Assembly: GCF_000283155.1 (NCBI RefSeq)
Contig: NW_004454177.1
Span: 27,684,170 to 27,748,169 of the forward strand
Reading direction: 5' to 3'
Length of the DNA: 64,000 bases
Source of the DNA: Ceratotherium simum simum
Taxonomy: Eukaryota > Chordata > Mammalia > Perissodactyla > Rhinocerotidae
The position numbers were made by a program, and so were the translations under genes. A model generated the notes under the pieces. The model had not been told where the DNA came from. It made no database searches and saw only the letters and a program-made list of their open reading frames with translations. The stretch's first letter is position 1, and the number at the start of each line of letters is the position of its first letter. Positions 13,690-28,348 of this stretch are shown here, one piece after another.

Positions 13690-13712
13690 TTATTTATTTA
13701 TTTATTTTTTGA
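13690..13712. repeat. (TTTA)n microsatellite
   Basis: Short tandem TTTA array, 'ttatttatttatttattttt'. Confidence 0.7.
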
Positions 13713-13944
13713 AAAGCAAAACCAACAGGCTTACATTCAAGAAAGCTGCAAACAGATTTCACTTTAAAGTTGCTTCTTAAAAAGCAGTGTGCCTTTTTCT
13801 TAGGGTCCTAGGCTATTTATTACAATTGAAATATCTGATGTCTTCTCATAGGCCAAGGTGAAATGCCACTTCTACCATAAAGACCTGAGAATAACCAAAT
13901 ACATTTGCATTGTACTAGGAAAACAACATTCCAGTGGGATTTCT

Positions 13945-14100
13945 GTATCTCAGTAGCTCAGCTGTGAAATAGGGATTGTAATAGTGCCCAGCTCATTGGG
14001 CTATAGTGAAGATGAAATGAAGCAATCAACACATGAAAAGTGCTCAAAACCGTGTCAGAAGGTCAATACACTCTTAATGATTCTTGTTATTATTTTACAG
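13945..14100 (+). mobile_element. MIR SINE relic
   Basis: 'ctcagtagctcagctgtgaa' followed by 'ctatagtgaagatgaaatga' resembles the downstream half of MIR. Confidence 0.4.
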
Positions 14101-14172
14101 GTAATCAAGTCTTTGGGGTGGCTGCTCTAGTGATGATCTTTGCAGTTTACACATTAAAGCTCTTGCTTTGTT

Positions 14173-14480
14173 TTTGTGTGTGTGTGTGTGTGTGTGAGGA
14201 AGATCAGCCCTGAGCTAACATCCGTGCTAATCCTCCTCTTTTTGCTGAGGAAGACCGCCTCTGAGCTAACATCTATTGCCAATCCTCCTCCTTGTTTTTT
14301 GTCCCCAAAGCCCCAGTAGATAGTTGTATGTCATAGCTGCACATCCTTCTAGTTGCTGTATGTGGGACACGGCCTTAGCATGGCCGGAGAAGCGGTGAGT
14401 AGGTGTGCGCCCGGGATCCCAACCCAGGCTGCCAGTAGCAGAGTGCGCTCACTTAACCACTAAGCCATGTGGCCAGACCC
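14173..14480 (-). mobile_element. ERE SINE, long-linker type
   Basis: Complete ERE in reverse orientation: a (TG)n tail, 'aggaagatcagccctgagct', a linker containing 'agtagatagttgtatgtcat', then the tRNA-like head ending 'gccatgtggccagaccc'. A perfect 18-bp target duplication, taaagctcttgctttgtt, flanks it (14155-14172 and 14481-14498). The long duplication argues for a fairly young insertion. Confidence 0.9.
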
Positions 14481-16811
14481 TAAAGCTCTTGCTTTGTTCA
14501 ACCATCACCAAAATCAGTCAGAAACATGAGTCTTTTATCTTCCCAGTCCATGGCTGAGTGGTGTGTGGGACTTACAGATCTACCTAAGCATAACCCACTT
14601 GCATCCAACTGTCAGACACAGGGCACTGCTTTGTGTTTTAATGGTGTGAAAAAACGACAGCAATAGCTTTCATAAAAAGACTTTCTTCTCATGTTTATAG
14701 AATCAATAAAGGCTGAAGGGGTCATTTAAATGTCCCAGTTATATTCCTACTGCATTCTATAGAAATATAGGTGGTATTCAGAAATCTGGGCATTCAGGGT
14801 TTCGGGACATCACTTGTCATTAAGTGCCAAAGATAAACAGGAATGTGATTTGTTTCTTTACGAGAAATAGGACCACCATGGGAACTGCTCTTCTGTCCTA
14901 TTTTTTTCTGCTGTAAACCAGAATTTTCCAAACTGTATTCCTCAGTACATTAGTTCCATGAGTAGTTAACAGTGTGCCTCTAAAATAGGGTTCCCCAATC
15001 AAATATATGTGGTGAACTTCAGGATTAGTTTTCTTTCTCTAAAACAGGATTCCTGTAGAATCTAAAGAGTGGATTGCTCTGTTCACACCACTGATGAGGC
15101 TGCTGCTTTATCCATGCTAATGAAGACACAGTTCTCCTGAGATTACATTTTTATTGGCTTCATGGGCACTTAAAATGTACAGATTATTGCTCAGTTGGGG
15201 TTACTTCTCCAGAACATTAACCTCACCAATTACTAGTGAATTTTCTCATCGTTTCTTCTGTTTTGGTGTCATTTTCTGATGGTTAGAAAAGTACATTTCC
15301 TCGGTATGCTGATGACAGCCTCAACTCACCTACGCAATCTTAGCCCTTGTCCCTTCTGTTTTCTTTCCTTCTGTTCTTGCCAAGTCTTGACTTCTTCAGT
15401 GCTTCACCAACTGTTGCGACCTTGACCTTTTCTACTTCGTGACCATCTTCCTCCCTACCCTCATTCTCTGCAGGAAGGCTACTGACGTTTATGGGTCTTG
15501 TTAAAATGCCTCCTCATTCATTCATTCAGTAGCTAAACATTGAGGACCTATTATGAGCTGGGCGTTGTTGTAGATCTGATTGAAAGCATCAATGAATGAA
15601 TGAATTTACTCATCCCAGGGAGTTGGGAAGCTCTGTTAAATAATGCATGGCTAGGTATGTTTATCTTTTAGGGAGAAAAGTGCTCCATAAATCAGGGAAC
15701 TATTATAATATTTACATGTTGGTCCCTGAAAAATGATATAAGCAGTTTTCACTATAATAGGAATCCTGATAATTTGCATTTATATAGCACATTATTGGCA
15801 CAACAACTTTGTCCCTCTGAGTAGCTTCGTTTAAAGTGGTTTTGCTTTAATTATCTCTCACAGAGCAACTATAAAATGATTGTAAAACAATTTGCAAGTA
15901 TATGTGTTATCCATAAATGCTAAATAACAGTTAAATTATACACACTTTGCAGCAGAATCTGACATTTCTCGGGATAATATTTTAATTGTTCCCCTGATGT
16001 ACTGTCAACTCTGGAGCCTTAACATCTGGATTAGGACAGATGTGTGTCTGGGGAGGTAAGGGGGAGAGCGCATTTGCCTTAAGAGCATCCAAGAGGAAGG
16101 AGAACCTTGTTTTATTCTCTAACTTTTTTCTGTATCTTGCTGTCTCTCAGTAGACCAAATAAAATTATTTCCAAAGCAAACCAAGGTGTTCATAAAACAT
16201 GTATGTGCTCACGGGCTAACAGCATGAGTTCAGACGTATAAGGTGCTTTAAATATTAACTAATGAATGGACACTTAATAGACATCTGAGCACTTCATTTG
16301 ATCCTTCATTAATGGACTCTGTGCAAATCACTGTGAATGGCATCTTGGAAACAGCAATGAATGAGTCCATCATGATCCCTGAGCATCCACCACACAAAGG
16401 AAGCCCCTGGTAATACTTACAAAATCACTTTTCTCCTCCAGTGCTCTGGATGTAACATGTATTTTTGCCAGCACTGCAGAGTTAAGTTTAAAGTTCTCAA
16501 TCTCCACTCACTTTGAATATAGTTCCTCTGTGGATCCCTCATGGAGTCTATGGTTTCGCTTGCAATCCATTATCTGATTCTCCTAAGGACTGGTAGGGGG
16601 ACAGGGAAGGAATGATAATGAGTCCTGTTCTACCTGTGAAGAGACTACAATTCAGAGAGTATCAATACCTTATTCAAAGTAACAGTAATAAATGAGAGGC
16701 AGAACCTGAACTTAGATTTCTATAATGAAGGGAGGGAAGAGTGCTCACAAATATGATATCTACATATCTGATTTCCCCTACATCACATGTTTCACAATGA
16801 AAAAAGTTAGA

Positions 16812-17107
16812 GGGGCTGGCCCAGTGGCGTAGCGGTTAACTGCACATGCTCCACTTTGGCAGTCTGGGGTTTTTGGGTTTGGATCCCGGGTGCAGACTGA
16901 CGCACTGCTTGTCAAGCCATACTGTGGCGGCATCCCATATAAAGTAGAGAAAGATGGGCACGGATGTTAGCCCAGGGCCAATCCTCCTGAGCAAAAAGAG
17001 GAAGATTGGTATCGGGTGTTAGCTCAGGGCTAATCTTCCTCACAAAAAAAAAAAAAAAAAAAGAGAGAGAGAGGAAAAAAAAGGGAAAAAAAAAGAGAAA
17101 AAAAGAG
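16812..17107 (+). mobile_element. ERE SINE with long A/GA-rich tail
   Basis: The head 'ggggctggcccagtggcgta' is followed by the ERE body and a purine-only tail from about 17044. The target duplication aaaagttaga lies at about 16802-16811 and again after the tail. The minus-strand ORF at 16912-17220 is an artefact of this tail. Confidence 0.85.
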
Positions 17108-17150
17108 AGAAAAGTTAGAATTGAAAATATGAACTTTTCCCATTGTACAT

Positions 17151-17179
17151 GAATGAATGAGTGAATGAATGAATGAATA
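17151..17179. repeat. (GAAT)n microsatellite
   Basis: Seven GAAT-type units with one interruption. Confidence 0.8.
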
Positions 17180-17282
17180 GGCAATTCTATGCTGATATCC
17201 TCTACTGACTTCTCAGACACTTGCTGTTGTCAAAAAGAAATCCCCTAAGACACTAACTTTGTGTCCTTAGCAGCCCTCTTCT

Positions 17283-17817
17283 TGTCACCCCCACTGATAC
17301 CGAGCAATGGGCTTACTCTGCTCTCTGCAATCTGAGCCAATTAATCACAACGAGTTAGAGGTTGAGAAACGAAGTTTAATTAGATTGGCTGGCAAATCAG
17401 AAGACAGGTGGCTAATGTCTCAAAGACCCATCTTCAAAGATTACAGAATCTTGAGGCAGTTATATAGGAAAAATGGGCAGTAAGGAGGGGGTCCAGGGAT
17501 GTTGGTCGCCAGGCATGACGGGTTCCAGGCTCACATTGTTCCATTCTTCTATCAGCTGTGATGGATACCTTGTAGGTGTGTTTCCCACCTGTGGTCAGCC
17601 TGTTCCTGGAGAGAAACTCATAGAACAAAGTTTTAATTTATCAAGCTATTGGGGAGTACATACAAAAGTGGAGGCCATAAATCAGGAGAGCATGTGAATT
17701 TTTTGGAGTACATGCACAGCAGGGAGTAATCACACAGAGGAGGGGATGGGGCCATTTAGTGTAACAAGATGGCCTCACTTATGCTCACTTACACCACCAC
17801 CACCTCATCCTGCTTCA
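17283..17817 (-). mobile_element. Solo LTR, third type
   Basis: A 535-bp element reads TGAAGCAGG...GGGTGACA on the minus strand, flanked by the 4-bp direct repeat TTCT (17279-17282 and 17818-17821). Its minus-strand end holds a pyrimidine-rich U5-like segment preceded by 'ctaattaaacttcg', a plausible poly-A region. No internal viral sequence is attached. Family not identified. Confidence 0.65.
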
Positions 17818-18910
17818 TTCTCCTTCCCTGTTGAACCACGGAGGAAAGGAGTCCCTCCTTTGCCCCACTTCTTCCCGAGACACTTCTCTGAGCAGGTCCT
17901 GGTGCTGGAGTAGGGGCAGCCTTGACAATCTCATTCTCCATCCTGTACCCTGCCCTGCCTCTGGGCTAAAGTTCAGAATCTGCTTTTGGATTTTACTCCT
18001 ATTTGGCCTGTGATCTGATCAAAAGTGAATAGCGATTGGGAGCCTTATAATTAACTGCAGTACTGGCAGAAAGAGATGTTACCTCTAGAGCCCTGGGAGA
18101 GAAAAGTAATTATGTAAATATTACCAGGGGCTTCCTTTGTTGGGTGGATGCTCAGTAGAGGCACTTGTGGTCAAATCAATCAGCAGGGTCCATCAAGGGC
18201 CTGTGCTCCGGCTGCCTGTGCACTGCACTAGCCTCCTGTGTGTGGATATAAGTGTGTCTTACACTTATAGATGGCCTGAGATTTCCTAGAGGTGTGGATC
18301 CTTTTTGCATGGTGCCTGGAATATAAATGTTTATGGATTCAGATTGAATAGGACTTGCCTGGGCCTCAATTTTCACATCTAAGATGAAGGTGCTACACTA
18401 GAATGATGCCTAGGGGACTTCTAAAGAGGAAATATGTTCTGGCTGGGATAAGGAGGTCATTTTTAGAAAGGAACACATCTTGATTAAAATTCCAGTCCCA
18501 CTGCCTATGCACTCGTTGTGAGATTTGGACAACTCTCTAAGCTGTCTGCAAACGCAGGCAAAAATGCCCATCCACGGCATTGAGGTGGGGGTTCAGTAAC
18601 ATAAAGTTCTCGGGAAATATTTGTTGAATGAATGATGCTCAGATAGTTCAGGAAAAGCTTTCTGTTTTAATGGGGCTTGACCAGAACTTCCTACACTGCC
18701 ATTTTTCCCTAAAGTTGTCATCAAGGAACATAAAGGAAAAAACCCTCTCCTTTGTCTCTGTTACTGGAGCAACGGTTATTTGAGCAGAAAATCACTAATT
18801 TAGAGTCACGACAATATTAAGTCCCTTGTCTCCTCCAGGGCTTTGACTCTAGCTCCCAGGTGCAGAGTGGGTGACCTGTCCTTATATTCTCCCTTGAGCT
18901 GTTGACTCAG

Positions 18911-19170
18911 ATAGGTCTTTTTTTTTTTTTTGGTGAGGAAGATCAGCCCTGAGCTAACATCTGTTGCCAAGTGTCCTCTTTTTGCTTGAGGAAGATTGTT
19001 CCTGAGCTAACATCTGTGCCAATCTTCCTCCATTTTTTGTTATGTGGGATGCCACGACAGCATGGCTTGATGAGCAGTGTTTAGGTCCACGCCTGGCATC
19101 CGAACCTGTGAACCCCAGGCCACCAAAGCAGAGTGCGTGAACTTAACCGCTATGCCACCAGGCCAGTCCA
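18911..19170 (-). mobile_element. ERE SINE
   Basis: Reverse-orientation ERE from a T-rich tail to the head 'ccaccaggccagtcc'. The target duplication agctgttgactcag is at 18897-18910 and 19171-19184. Confidence 0.9.
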
Positions 19171-19416
19171 AGCTGTTGACTCAGTGAGAGTATATATCAT
19201 GATCTGTCTCATACTCCAAGACTACCACATGAAAGATGCTATTTAAGTATTTGTTGCAAAGAAATAACTCCTTCTACTTAGGATTTGATTCCCTATTTCT
19301 GCAGATCTGCAAACTGGATATCTCCTTGTTCAGGTGATCTGACCCTGGGAAAGTCAGCTTTCTCTACTCATGCACACACTTGAAATGGGGCTGAACTAAG
19401 TCAAAACAATTCTTTA

Positions 19417-19744
19417 GGGCCGGTCCCGTGGCTTAGTGGCTAAGTGCGCGCACTCCGCTACTGGCGGCCTGGGTTCGGATCCCGGGCGCGCCCCTATGCA
19501 CGGCTTCTCCTGCCATGCTGAGGTTGCGTCCCACATACAGCAACTAGAAGGATGTGCAACTATGACATACAACTATCTACTGGGGCTTTGGGGGGAAAAA
19601 AAGGAGGAGGATTGGCAATAGATGTTAGCTCAGAGCCGGTCTTCCTCAGCAAAAAGAGGAGGATTAGCATGGATGTTAGCTCAGGGCTGAACTTCCTCAC
19701 AAAAAACAAAACAACAACAACAAAAAATACAACAAAAAAACCCG
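19417..19744 (+). mobile_element. ERE SINE, long-linker type
   Basis: Head 'agggccggtcccgtggctta', linker with 'acatacaactatctactggg', then the usual tail and an A-rich end. The target duplication attcttta is at 19409-19416 and 19745-19752. Confidence 0.9.
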
Positions 19745-20045
19745 ATTCTTTACCTGGAAAAAATTCCATTTTATAAATTAGGATACGAGAAGCTTGGTTA
19801 CTAGAAGGAATCAGAGAAGGGGTCTTCCACATGTCCACCTCAACCCAACCCTTCCTGGAAGACACCCTAAACTTCCCCCAAACAGGATGGTTTTACACTT
19901 ACCAGGGACACAGAAGATAGGTCTATAATGCAGTAACTCCACTACTTGGTTTAAATCAGGTCTATTTACATGGCCCAACAAAAACAAACGGAGGCTCCTC
20001 GAATTTCTCGGCATTAGGTGTTGAACCTTTATCTTTAAAATTCCT

Positions 20046-20301
20046 GGGGCCGGCCCGGTGGCGCAAGCGGTTAAGTGCTTGCGCTTCACTGTAACGGCCC
20101 GGGGTTCCCCGGTTTGGATCCCGGGTGTGCAGCCACCCACTGCTTGGCAAGCCATGCTGTGGTGGCGTCCCATATAAAGTGGAGGAAGATGGGCACGGAT
20201 GTTAGCCCAGGGCCAGTCTTCCTCAGAAAAAAAAAAAAAAGAGGATTTGCAGATGTTAGCACAGGGCTGATCTCCTCACAAAAAAATTAATAAATAAAAA
20301 T
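20046..20301 (+). mobile_element. ERE SINE
   Basis: Close to the family consensus ('ggggccggcccggtggcgca'). The target duplication aaaattcc lies at 20037-20044 and 20302-20309. Confidence 0.9.
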
Positions 20302-22019
20302 AAAATTCCCCATCACTAACTCCAGTCTAGTTCATTCTGTTTGTTTCTTCTAAAATATACTGGTGCTGTTGTCCAGACTCAGTCTATTTCTGCAATGTCT
20401 AGAAACCTGGATAAAGTGGGGAATCTCATAACTACACCTCTGCTCACTAACTGTAGAGACCAAGGAGCTTTGTTAATAGTTATCTAGATAGGTAAATTAA
20501 TTGATAGATGATTTTGGTTCATATGCCAATATTGGCGACATTATCTAGTCTTTTAAGCATTGAGCCTCCCTGCTTAGAAATCGCTAGAAAGTCACCTCTT
20601 CTTATATTTATGCAGTTGCTCAGCAAGCACATCTTGATCATGTAACTTCATTTATCTCAGTGACTTCTCATTGCATTGTGCTTATCATTCCAAATGATTT
20701 TATTTCATCCTAACTGTCTGAAGCCTGCATTACAGTCACTATAGATTCATTTCTAATTCTTAATCATCCCATTCCAGAAACTCTGATGACTTTATGTTTA
20801 TGAATTGTAAATACTATTTCTAATAAAATGATAATGAATTGTCAGATCTCTTCAAATTTGTAAATAGTGGGACTATTTCCCTAGCAACAGCCAATTACAC
20901 CATGCAGGGAAAGTCATTCTATCAGGAACACTTACCCTTCAGCTTATTTCAATGTCAGAAAACCTCTTAATTCTGATTATTCCGTCAGTTCTGAGTCAGC
21001 CAAGACCACATAGACACTATGTAAATGGCTTAAATGGAAGAAGTGTAATAATAATTTTTAATGAGGAGACAGTCTGGCTCAGAAGAAGCCTGGAAACCTA
21101 TGGACTGAGAGGTATCACCCTATTTTTTCATTAATGTATTCTGTGACCTTTGGCAATTCATTTAGTCCTCATGTGAGCACTTCACCTCTCAGTGAGTGGT
21201 GTCTGGCAACACAAGACACAGAGAGGAAGATAGGACAATGGTAGGTGCCAGTTACTGATCACCTGCCATGTGCCAGGTACTTGTTTAACCCTCACGCTAA
21301 GCAGGAGGTAAGTATTATCTCCATTCTATAGATAAGGAAACAAGCTCGGAAATACTAAGTTCACATGGCTGGTAAGTAGAGGAGGAAGGATTTAGACTCA
21401 GGTCTATCTGACTTTGAAGCAAAATTGTCTTCTATACTTAATTTGCCTTTGTGCTATTTCAAAGAGGCTGAAATGAGATGGTATTAGAGTTTCATGTTAA
21501 GACTAGAGAAGTTCAGAGCCAGAGCAGGGAGCAACCCGCTCAACTGCACTGGGTGGATGGGCCACAGACTCAGGAAGGGGTCTAGGCTCTGATGCTTTAG
21601 AGTTCACAGCAGAGTTCTCTGGGTGCTGCACGGAGGGCTTGAGCCTGACTTTGGGGTGAGGGAGAAGATGTTGACAAAGTTGTGTTCCCCATCCTGATGG
21701 CATGTGCTCCTGTCAGCACCCGTGGTCTCCCCTTCCTCTCTTCTGATCCCCCTCTCTATTTATGTTGAATGCATGTCAACTGCACTGCTTGGCTGAGGCC
21801 CCATCACCTCCTTCCAGGACCCCTGGGGTGGCCACCTAAGGGGCTCCCTGCCTCCAGTCTCAGTCTCTCGGAGCTTCACACCATGTAATGAACAGAGTAA
21901 TTTTTCCCCTGAGGGCAATAAAGAGTAATCAAGAGATTTAAGCAGGGAGATTACATAAGTAGATTTACAGTTTAGGAAAATTAAACTCTGAGGAGTTAAT
22001 GAATAAAGATCTTACCCTC

Positions 22020-22415
22020 TTCATCTCTTTAGTCATCATTTTCTCCCATCCATTTCCTGCCCTCCAGGCAAATCCAGTGCAGGACTGTGCTCAGCTGATT
22101 CCTCTGCCTGGCAAGAACACCCTCCCCTGTGGGCCCCAAGATGCTCACTGTCTTGAAGACCTGATGAAGCTTCTCCTCTCCGAAGCTGTCCTCACCTCCC
22201 CACACACCTGGGAATCTCCCGAACAAGCCTCAGTCATAGCCCTCACAACTCATTCATTACACTGAAATAGTTTCTTTGTGGTCTGTCTCCTTACCAGAGG
22301 GTGAACCCCTCAAAGACAGAGGCTGTAGCACTCATATTTGCATCTACAGCTCCCAGGGCAGAACCAAGCAGTGGTCACTCCTAGATGTTAGTGGAATGAA
22401 TAAATGGATTCAATT
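22020..22415 (+). mobile_element. L2 LINE 3' relic
   Basis: The sequence from 'ccagagggtgaacccctcaa' to 'tgttagtggaatgaataaat' has the shape of an L2 3' end. The 88-codon ORF at 21999-22265 overlaps it and shows no domain. Confidence 0.4.
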
Positions 22416-23130
22416 TTTTTCTGCCTCGTTTTTTCCTAGGAGGTGACTGGATGAGGAAAGGATATTGATAGTGGGGAACAAGGAGTTGCAGAACCTTTGG
22501 ACAATGCTTTTACCTCGTTAGACCTGAGAATCTTCTGTAAAACAGGCAAAGGGAAGAATTAGATGTTTCCTGAGGACCTCACTTCTCTGGCGTTCTAGTT
22601 CCTTGGTTCTTTAGGGGCGAAGGTAGAAAATGGTGACTTAATGAGAAGTGGACAGTGCTCAAGGAGCCTCAGCAGGACGAGGAACACTGAAAGTCCAGAC
22701 TACTGGCCTCCCGCCATCTTGGACCCAAGCACCGGCTGGGGAGAGGAGCTGGAGAAAGTGAGTATTTACTGTGCGCGTGATTGAGCTCCGCCAAGGACTT
22801 CCCCAGGGAAGGATGAGGACATGCTTGGCCTCAGAGAAGACTCCAAACAGCCACAGCCAGTCTCAGCGTGATCCAAGCCGATCCCCCTCTAAGCAGTCCT
22901 AGACTGCCGAACCGGAGGAGTTCACAGAGACTGCTGTCTCTCCAGGACCCTGAGAGCTTTTCAGAAGAGAGGCCATGACTGCTTCCTCATTTTGGGTTCT
23001 CAGACTCCTGCACTGTGTTGGGCACTGTATTTCTCAATAAATGCTGATTGAATGAATAGCCACAACCATTCTGCACCTTAGTCTTGGAGGGTCACCTGCA
23101 CCAAGTCTGGTACTGTGTGGCATTCTTTTT

Positions 23131-23357
23131 TTTTGTGAGGAAGATCAGCACTGAGCTAACATCTGTGCCAATCCTCCTCTTTTTGCTGAGGAAGATGCCC
23201 TGGGCTAACATCTGTGCCCATCTTCCTCCTCTTTATATGGGACGCCGCCACCGCATGGCCTGACAAGCGGTCATCAGTGTGTGCCTGGGATCCGAACCCT
23301 GGCCGCCAGCAGCGGAGCACGCGCACTTAACTGCTATGCCACAGGGCCAGGCCCATC
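23131..23357 (-). mobile_element. ERE SINE
   Basis: Reverse ERE from 'ttttttgtgaggaagatcag' to 'gccacagggccaggccc'. No clear target duplication. It lies just upstream of a truncated L1 and about 1 kb upstream of the EEF1A-like promoter. Confidence 0.85.
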
Positions 23358-23431
23358 TATTTTTTTTCTTATTTCCAGGTCCTTCCCTTCCCCCGCTCCA
23401 TACACCCAGTATTTTATTTCAAAAAGTATTA

Positions 23432-24140
23432 GTGAAATCATCAGGGAAATGCAAATCAAAACCACACTAAGATATCATCTTACACCCGTTAGAATGGCTA
23501 TAATCATCAAGACAAAAAGCAACAAATGCTGGAGAGGCTGTGGAGAAAGGGGAACCCTCATCCACCACTGGTGGGAATGCAAACTGGTGCAGCCTCTATG
23601 GAAAACAGTATGGAGATTCCTCAAAAAATTAAAAATAGAAATACCTTATGATCCAGCTATCCCACTACTGGGTATCTACCCGATGAACCTGAAATCAACA
23701 ATCCAAAGAGGTTTATGCACCCCTATGTTCATTGCAGCATTATTCACTGTAGCCAAGACATGGAAGCAACCCAAGTGTCCCTCGACTGATGATTGGATAA
23801 AGAAGATATGGTATATATATACCATGGAATACTACTCAGCCATAAAAAAAGACAAAATCGTCCCATTGGCAACAACATGGATGGACCTGGAGGGTATTAT
23901 GTTAAATGAAATAAGCCAGAAAGAGAAAGACAAACAGTGTATGATTTCACTCATCTGTGGAAGATAAACCAACACACGGACAGATAGAACTATTTGGTGG
24001 TTACCAGGGGTTGGGGGGGTGGTGGGCACAAGGAGTGGAAGGATGCACTTATATGGTGACTGATAAACAATAATGTACAACAAAAATTTTACAATAAAAA
24101 TTAATTTTAAAAAAATTATACATTTTAGCTAAAAAAAAAA
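23432..24140 (+). mobile_element. 5'-truncated L1 LINE with ORF2 C-terminal remnant
   Basis: The frame ending at 23967 encodes the end of the L1 ORF2 protein, with the recognisable segments [33 protein letters not shown] and [11 protein letters not shown]. The 3' UTR and an A-tail follow to 24140. The target duplication aaaaagtatta occurs at 23421-23431 and 24141-24151. Only the last fifth or less of ORF2 is present, so the copy is dead. It sits about 170 bp upstream of the TATA box of the EEF1A-like gene. Confidence 0.9.
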
Positions 24141-24249
24141 AAAAAGTATTAATGAGCTTCACCCACCCTCTCTTCATCCAAACACTCAATTGGTCAAGTT
24201 AGAAGTCCCTGAAATTGGGCCTAGGGCTAGGGAGTGGCATTTTCTAAAA

Positions 24250-24340
24250 CCAATTTGGGCTATGGTTTCTGATTCGGTTGGAACCAGAAGGAGGGGCCAG
24301 TGCTAGGTTTATAAAAGCAGAAGGCAAGAAGTTCACTATC
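24250..24340 (+). promoter_or_regulatory. Putative TATA-type promoter of the EEF1A-like gene
   Basis: A CCAAT box lies at 24250-24254 and a good TATA box (tttataaaa) at 24308-24316. An initiator-like 'ttcactat' around 24332-24339 puts the start near 24335. The predicted start lacks the clean 5' terminal pyrimidine tract of canonical EEF1A1. Position and elements are read from the sequence; promoter activity is inferred. Confidence 0.6.
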
Positions 24341-24398
24341 TTTACAGCTGCTGCAGCTCCTGCTGATCTCTGGCTCAAGTTTGTTTCTTTCTTTAGAG
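24335..24398 (+). other. Putative non-coding exon 1 of the EEF1A-like gene
   Basis: The 5' UTR exon runs from the predicted start to the strong donor GAG|GTAAGG at 24398/24399. The first intron ends at a pyrimidine-tract acceptor ('tgttttttccag') at about 24773 or 24776. A non-coding first exon followed by an intron just before the ATG is the layout of vertebrate EEF1A genes. Confidence 0.6.
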
Positions 24399-24798
24399 GT
24401 AAGGACTTATAGGGGACAAGCTTCAAATCATAGAGAGCATCAAGGTCTCTTGTACTAGAAATTAACTGGAGGGAGGAGGGGATTAAAGGAATGGGGACTA
24501 GCTAAGCCCCAGATGTTCTGGAGAAGGCCCACACAGGAGAAAGGATGAACTAGGACTGCTTGAAAGTACCCACTACAACCCTGGGATTATAGTCCGAGAG
24601 GTTGAGCCTGGGCAAGTCAGTTTCACTTTTCAGCTTACTCCTACCATATCCTAGCCTCTGGGCTGGGCACTGATGTGGGGAGAGGGTGCTGGATGGGAGC
24701 AGAGTGGAGCGGAATAAAGGAAGGGGGCAAGCCTGGAACATGTGGCCTCGCCCACCTCCACTGTTTTTTCCAGCAGTGACTCTAGAGAACCCACCACC

Positions 24799-27525
<2,727 letters not shown>

Positions 27526-27603
27526 AGTGTGTCCCCTGCCGCCGCCTCAGCAACCTCCACTATAAAAATTACTTAACATTCTATGTATTTATCAAGTAAG
27601 ATT

Positions 27604-27623
27604 AATAAAACCTATTTAATAAA
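27604..27623 (+). terminator. Twin poly-A signals of the EEF1A-like gene
   Basis: AATAAA occurs at 27604-27609 and 27618-27623, about 80-100 nt after the stop, giving a very short 3' UTR. T-rich sequence follows ('ggctttcctggtttcttcc'). Confidence 0.8.
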
Positions 27624-28110
27624 ACTGGCTTTCCTGGTTTCTTCCAAGGAGGAAAGCATGAGGTAAATGGGACACCTCTAGGTAGACTAACAAACTATAA
27701 TTTAAAGCCCATAGGTTTCAAAGTGTTCATGCCCCGGGTTGTGAAGATGATTCAGGGTCCTCTACCTCATACCCAGGGCTCTATCCCACCTTTTCTCCCA
27801 TTTCCCTCAAGCCTAGTCACCTCTGTCTGGCCTGTACTCCCTGTGAAGAAGTGGAATTTCTGGAAGGTGAAAAGTACACTCACAATAGCATAGGGCAGAA
27901 CCTCAGTGTCAATGGGTTAGCCCAACACCACTTTACTAGTATATGTGGGTTTTGGTGCCAGGTGCTCTATTATCCAGAACCCTGATAAAACAGCCACTAC
28001 CAAAGGTCACTCAGCTAAGAGTGGGGTGGGAACTCTATAAACTGTTAGGAAGCTTGGGCTTGAGCTGCTGCCTAACATGTTAGTTTAGGTTAGGTTAATA
28101 TGCCAAGAGG

Positions 28111-28348
28111 GGGGCTGGCCCCGTGGCATAGTGGTTAAGTGTGCGTGCTCCACTGCTGGCGGCCTGGGTTTGGACCCCAGCATGCACACCGATGCACAGC
28201 TTGTCAGGCCATGATGTGGAGGCATCCCGTATAAAGTAGAGGAAGATAGAAACAGATGTTAGCCCAGGGCCAGCCTTCCTCAGCAAAAAGAGGAGGATTG
28301 GCATGGATGTTAGCTCAGGGCTGATCTTCCTCACCCACACACACAAAA
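28111..28348 (+). mobile_element. ERE SINE
   Basis: 'gggggctggccccgtggcat' head to the '(ca)n a' tail. Near-perfect 14-bp target duplication (aatatgccaagagg at 28097-28110, aatatgcctagagg at 28349-28362). Confidence 0.9.

Larger units (their letters stand above)
1..24244. other. Intergenic, repeat-rich DNA
   Basis: I found no exon with coding character, no conserved domain and no RNA gene here. Open frames are short and fall in repeats or low-complexity sequence. The recognisable content is listed separately: EREs, solo LTRs, MIR and L2 relics, a hAT element and a truncated L1. Unique-looking gaps with nothing recognised include roughly 500-1850, 2230-3890, 4950-5930, 9940-11040, 14500-16800, 17830-18900 and 20310-22000. 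Confidence 0.7.

Noticed and set aside
16912..17220. Minus-strand ORF with a hydrophobic Phe/Leu-rich stretch resembling a membrane protein
   Set aside because: The stretch is translation of the A/GA-rich tail of an ERE.
23281..23967. A 228-codon gene
   Set aside because: The C-terminal part is L1 ORF2 and the N-terminal part is read through an ERE; it is a chance fusion of two repeats.
24742..24798. Upstream in-frame ATG extending the EEF1A N-terminus
   Set aside because: It lies in intron 1 before the splice acceptor. The family N-terminus MGKEKTHIN starts at 24799 in a Kozak context.
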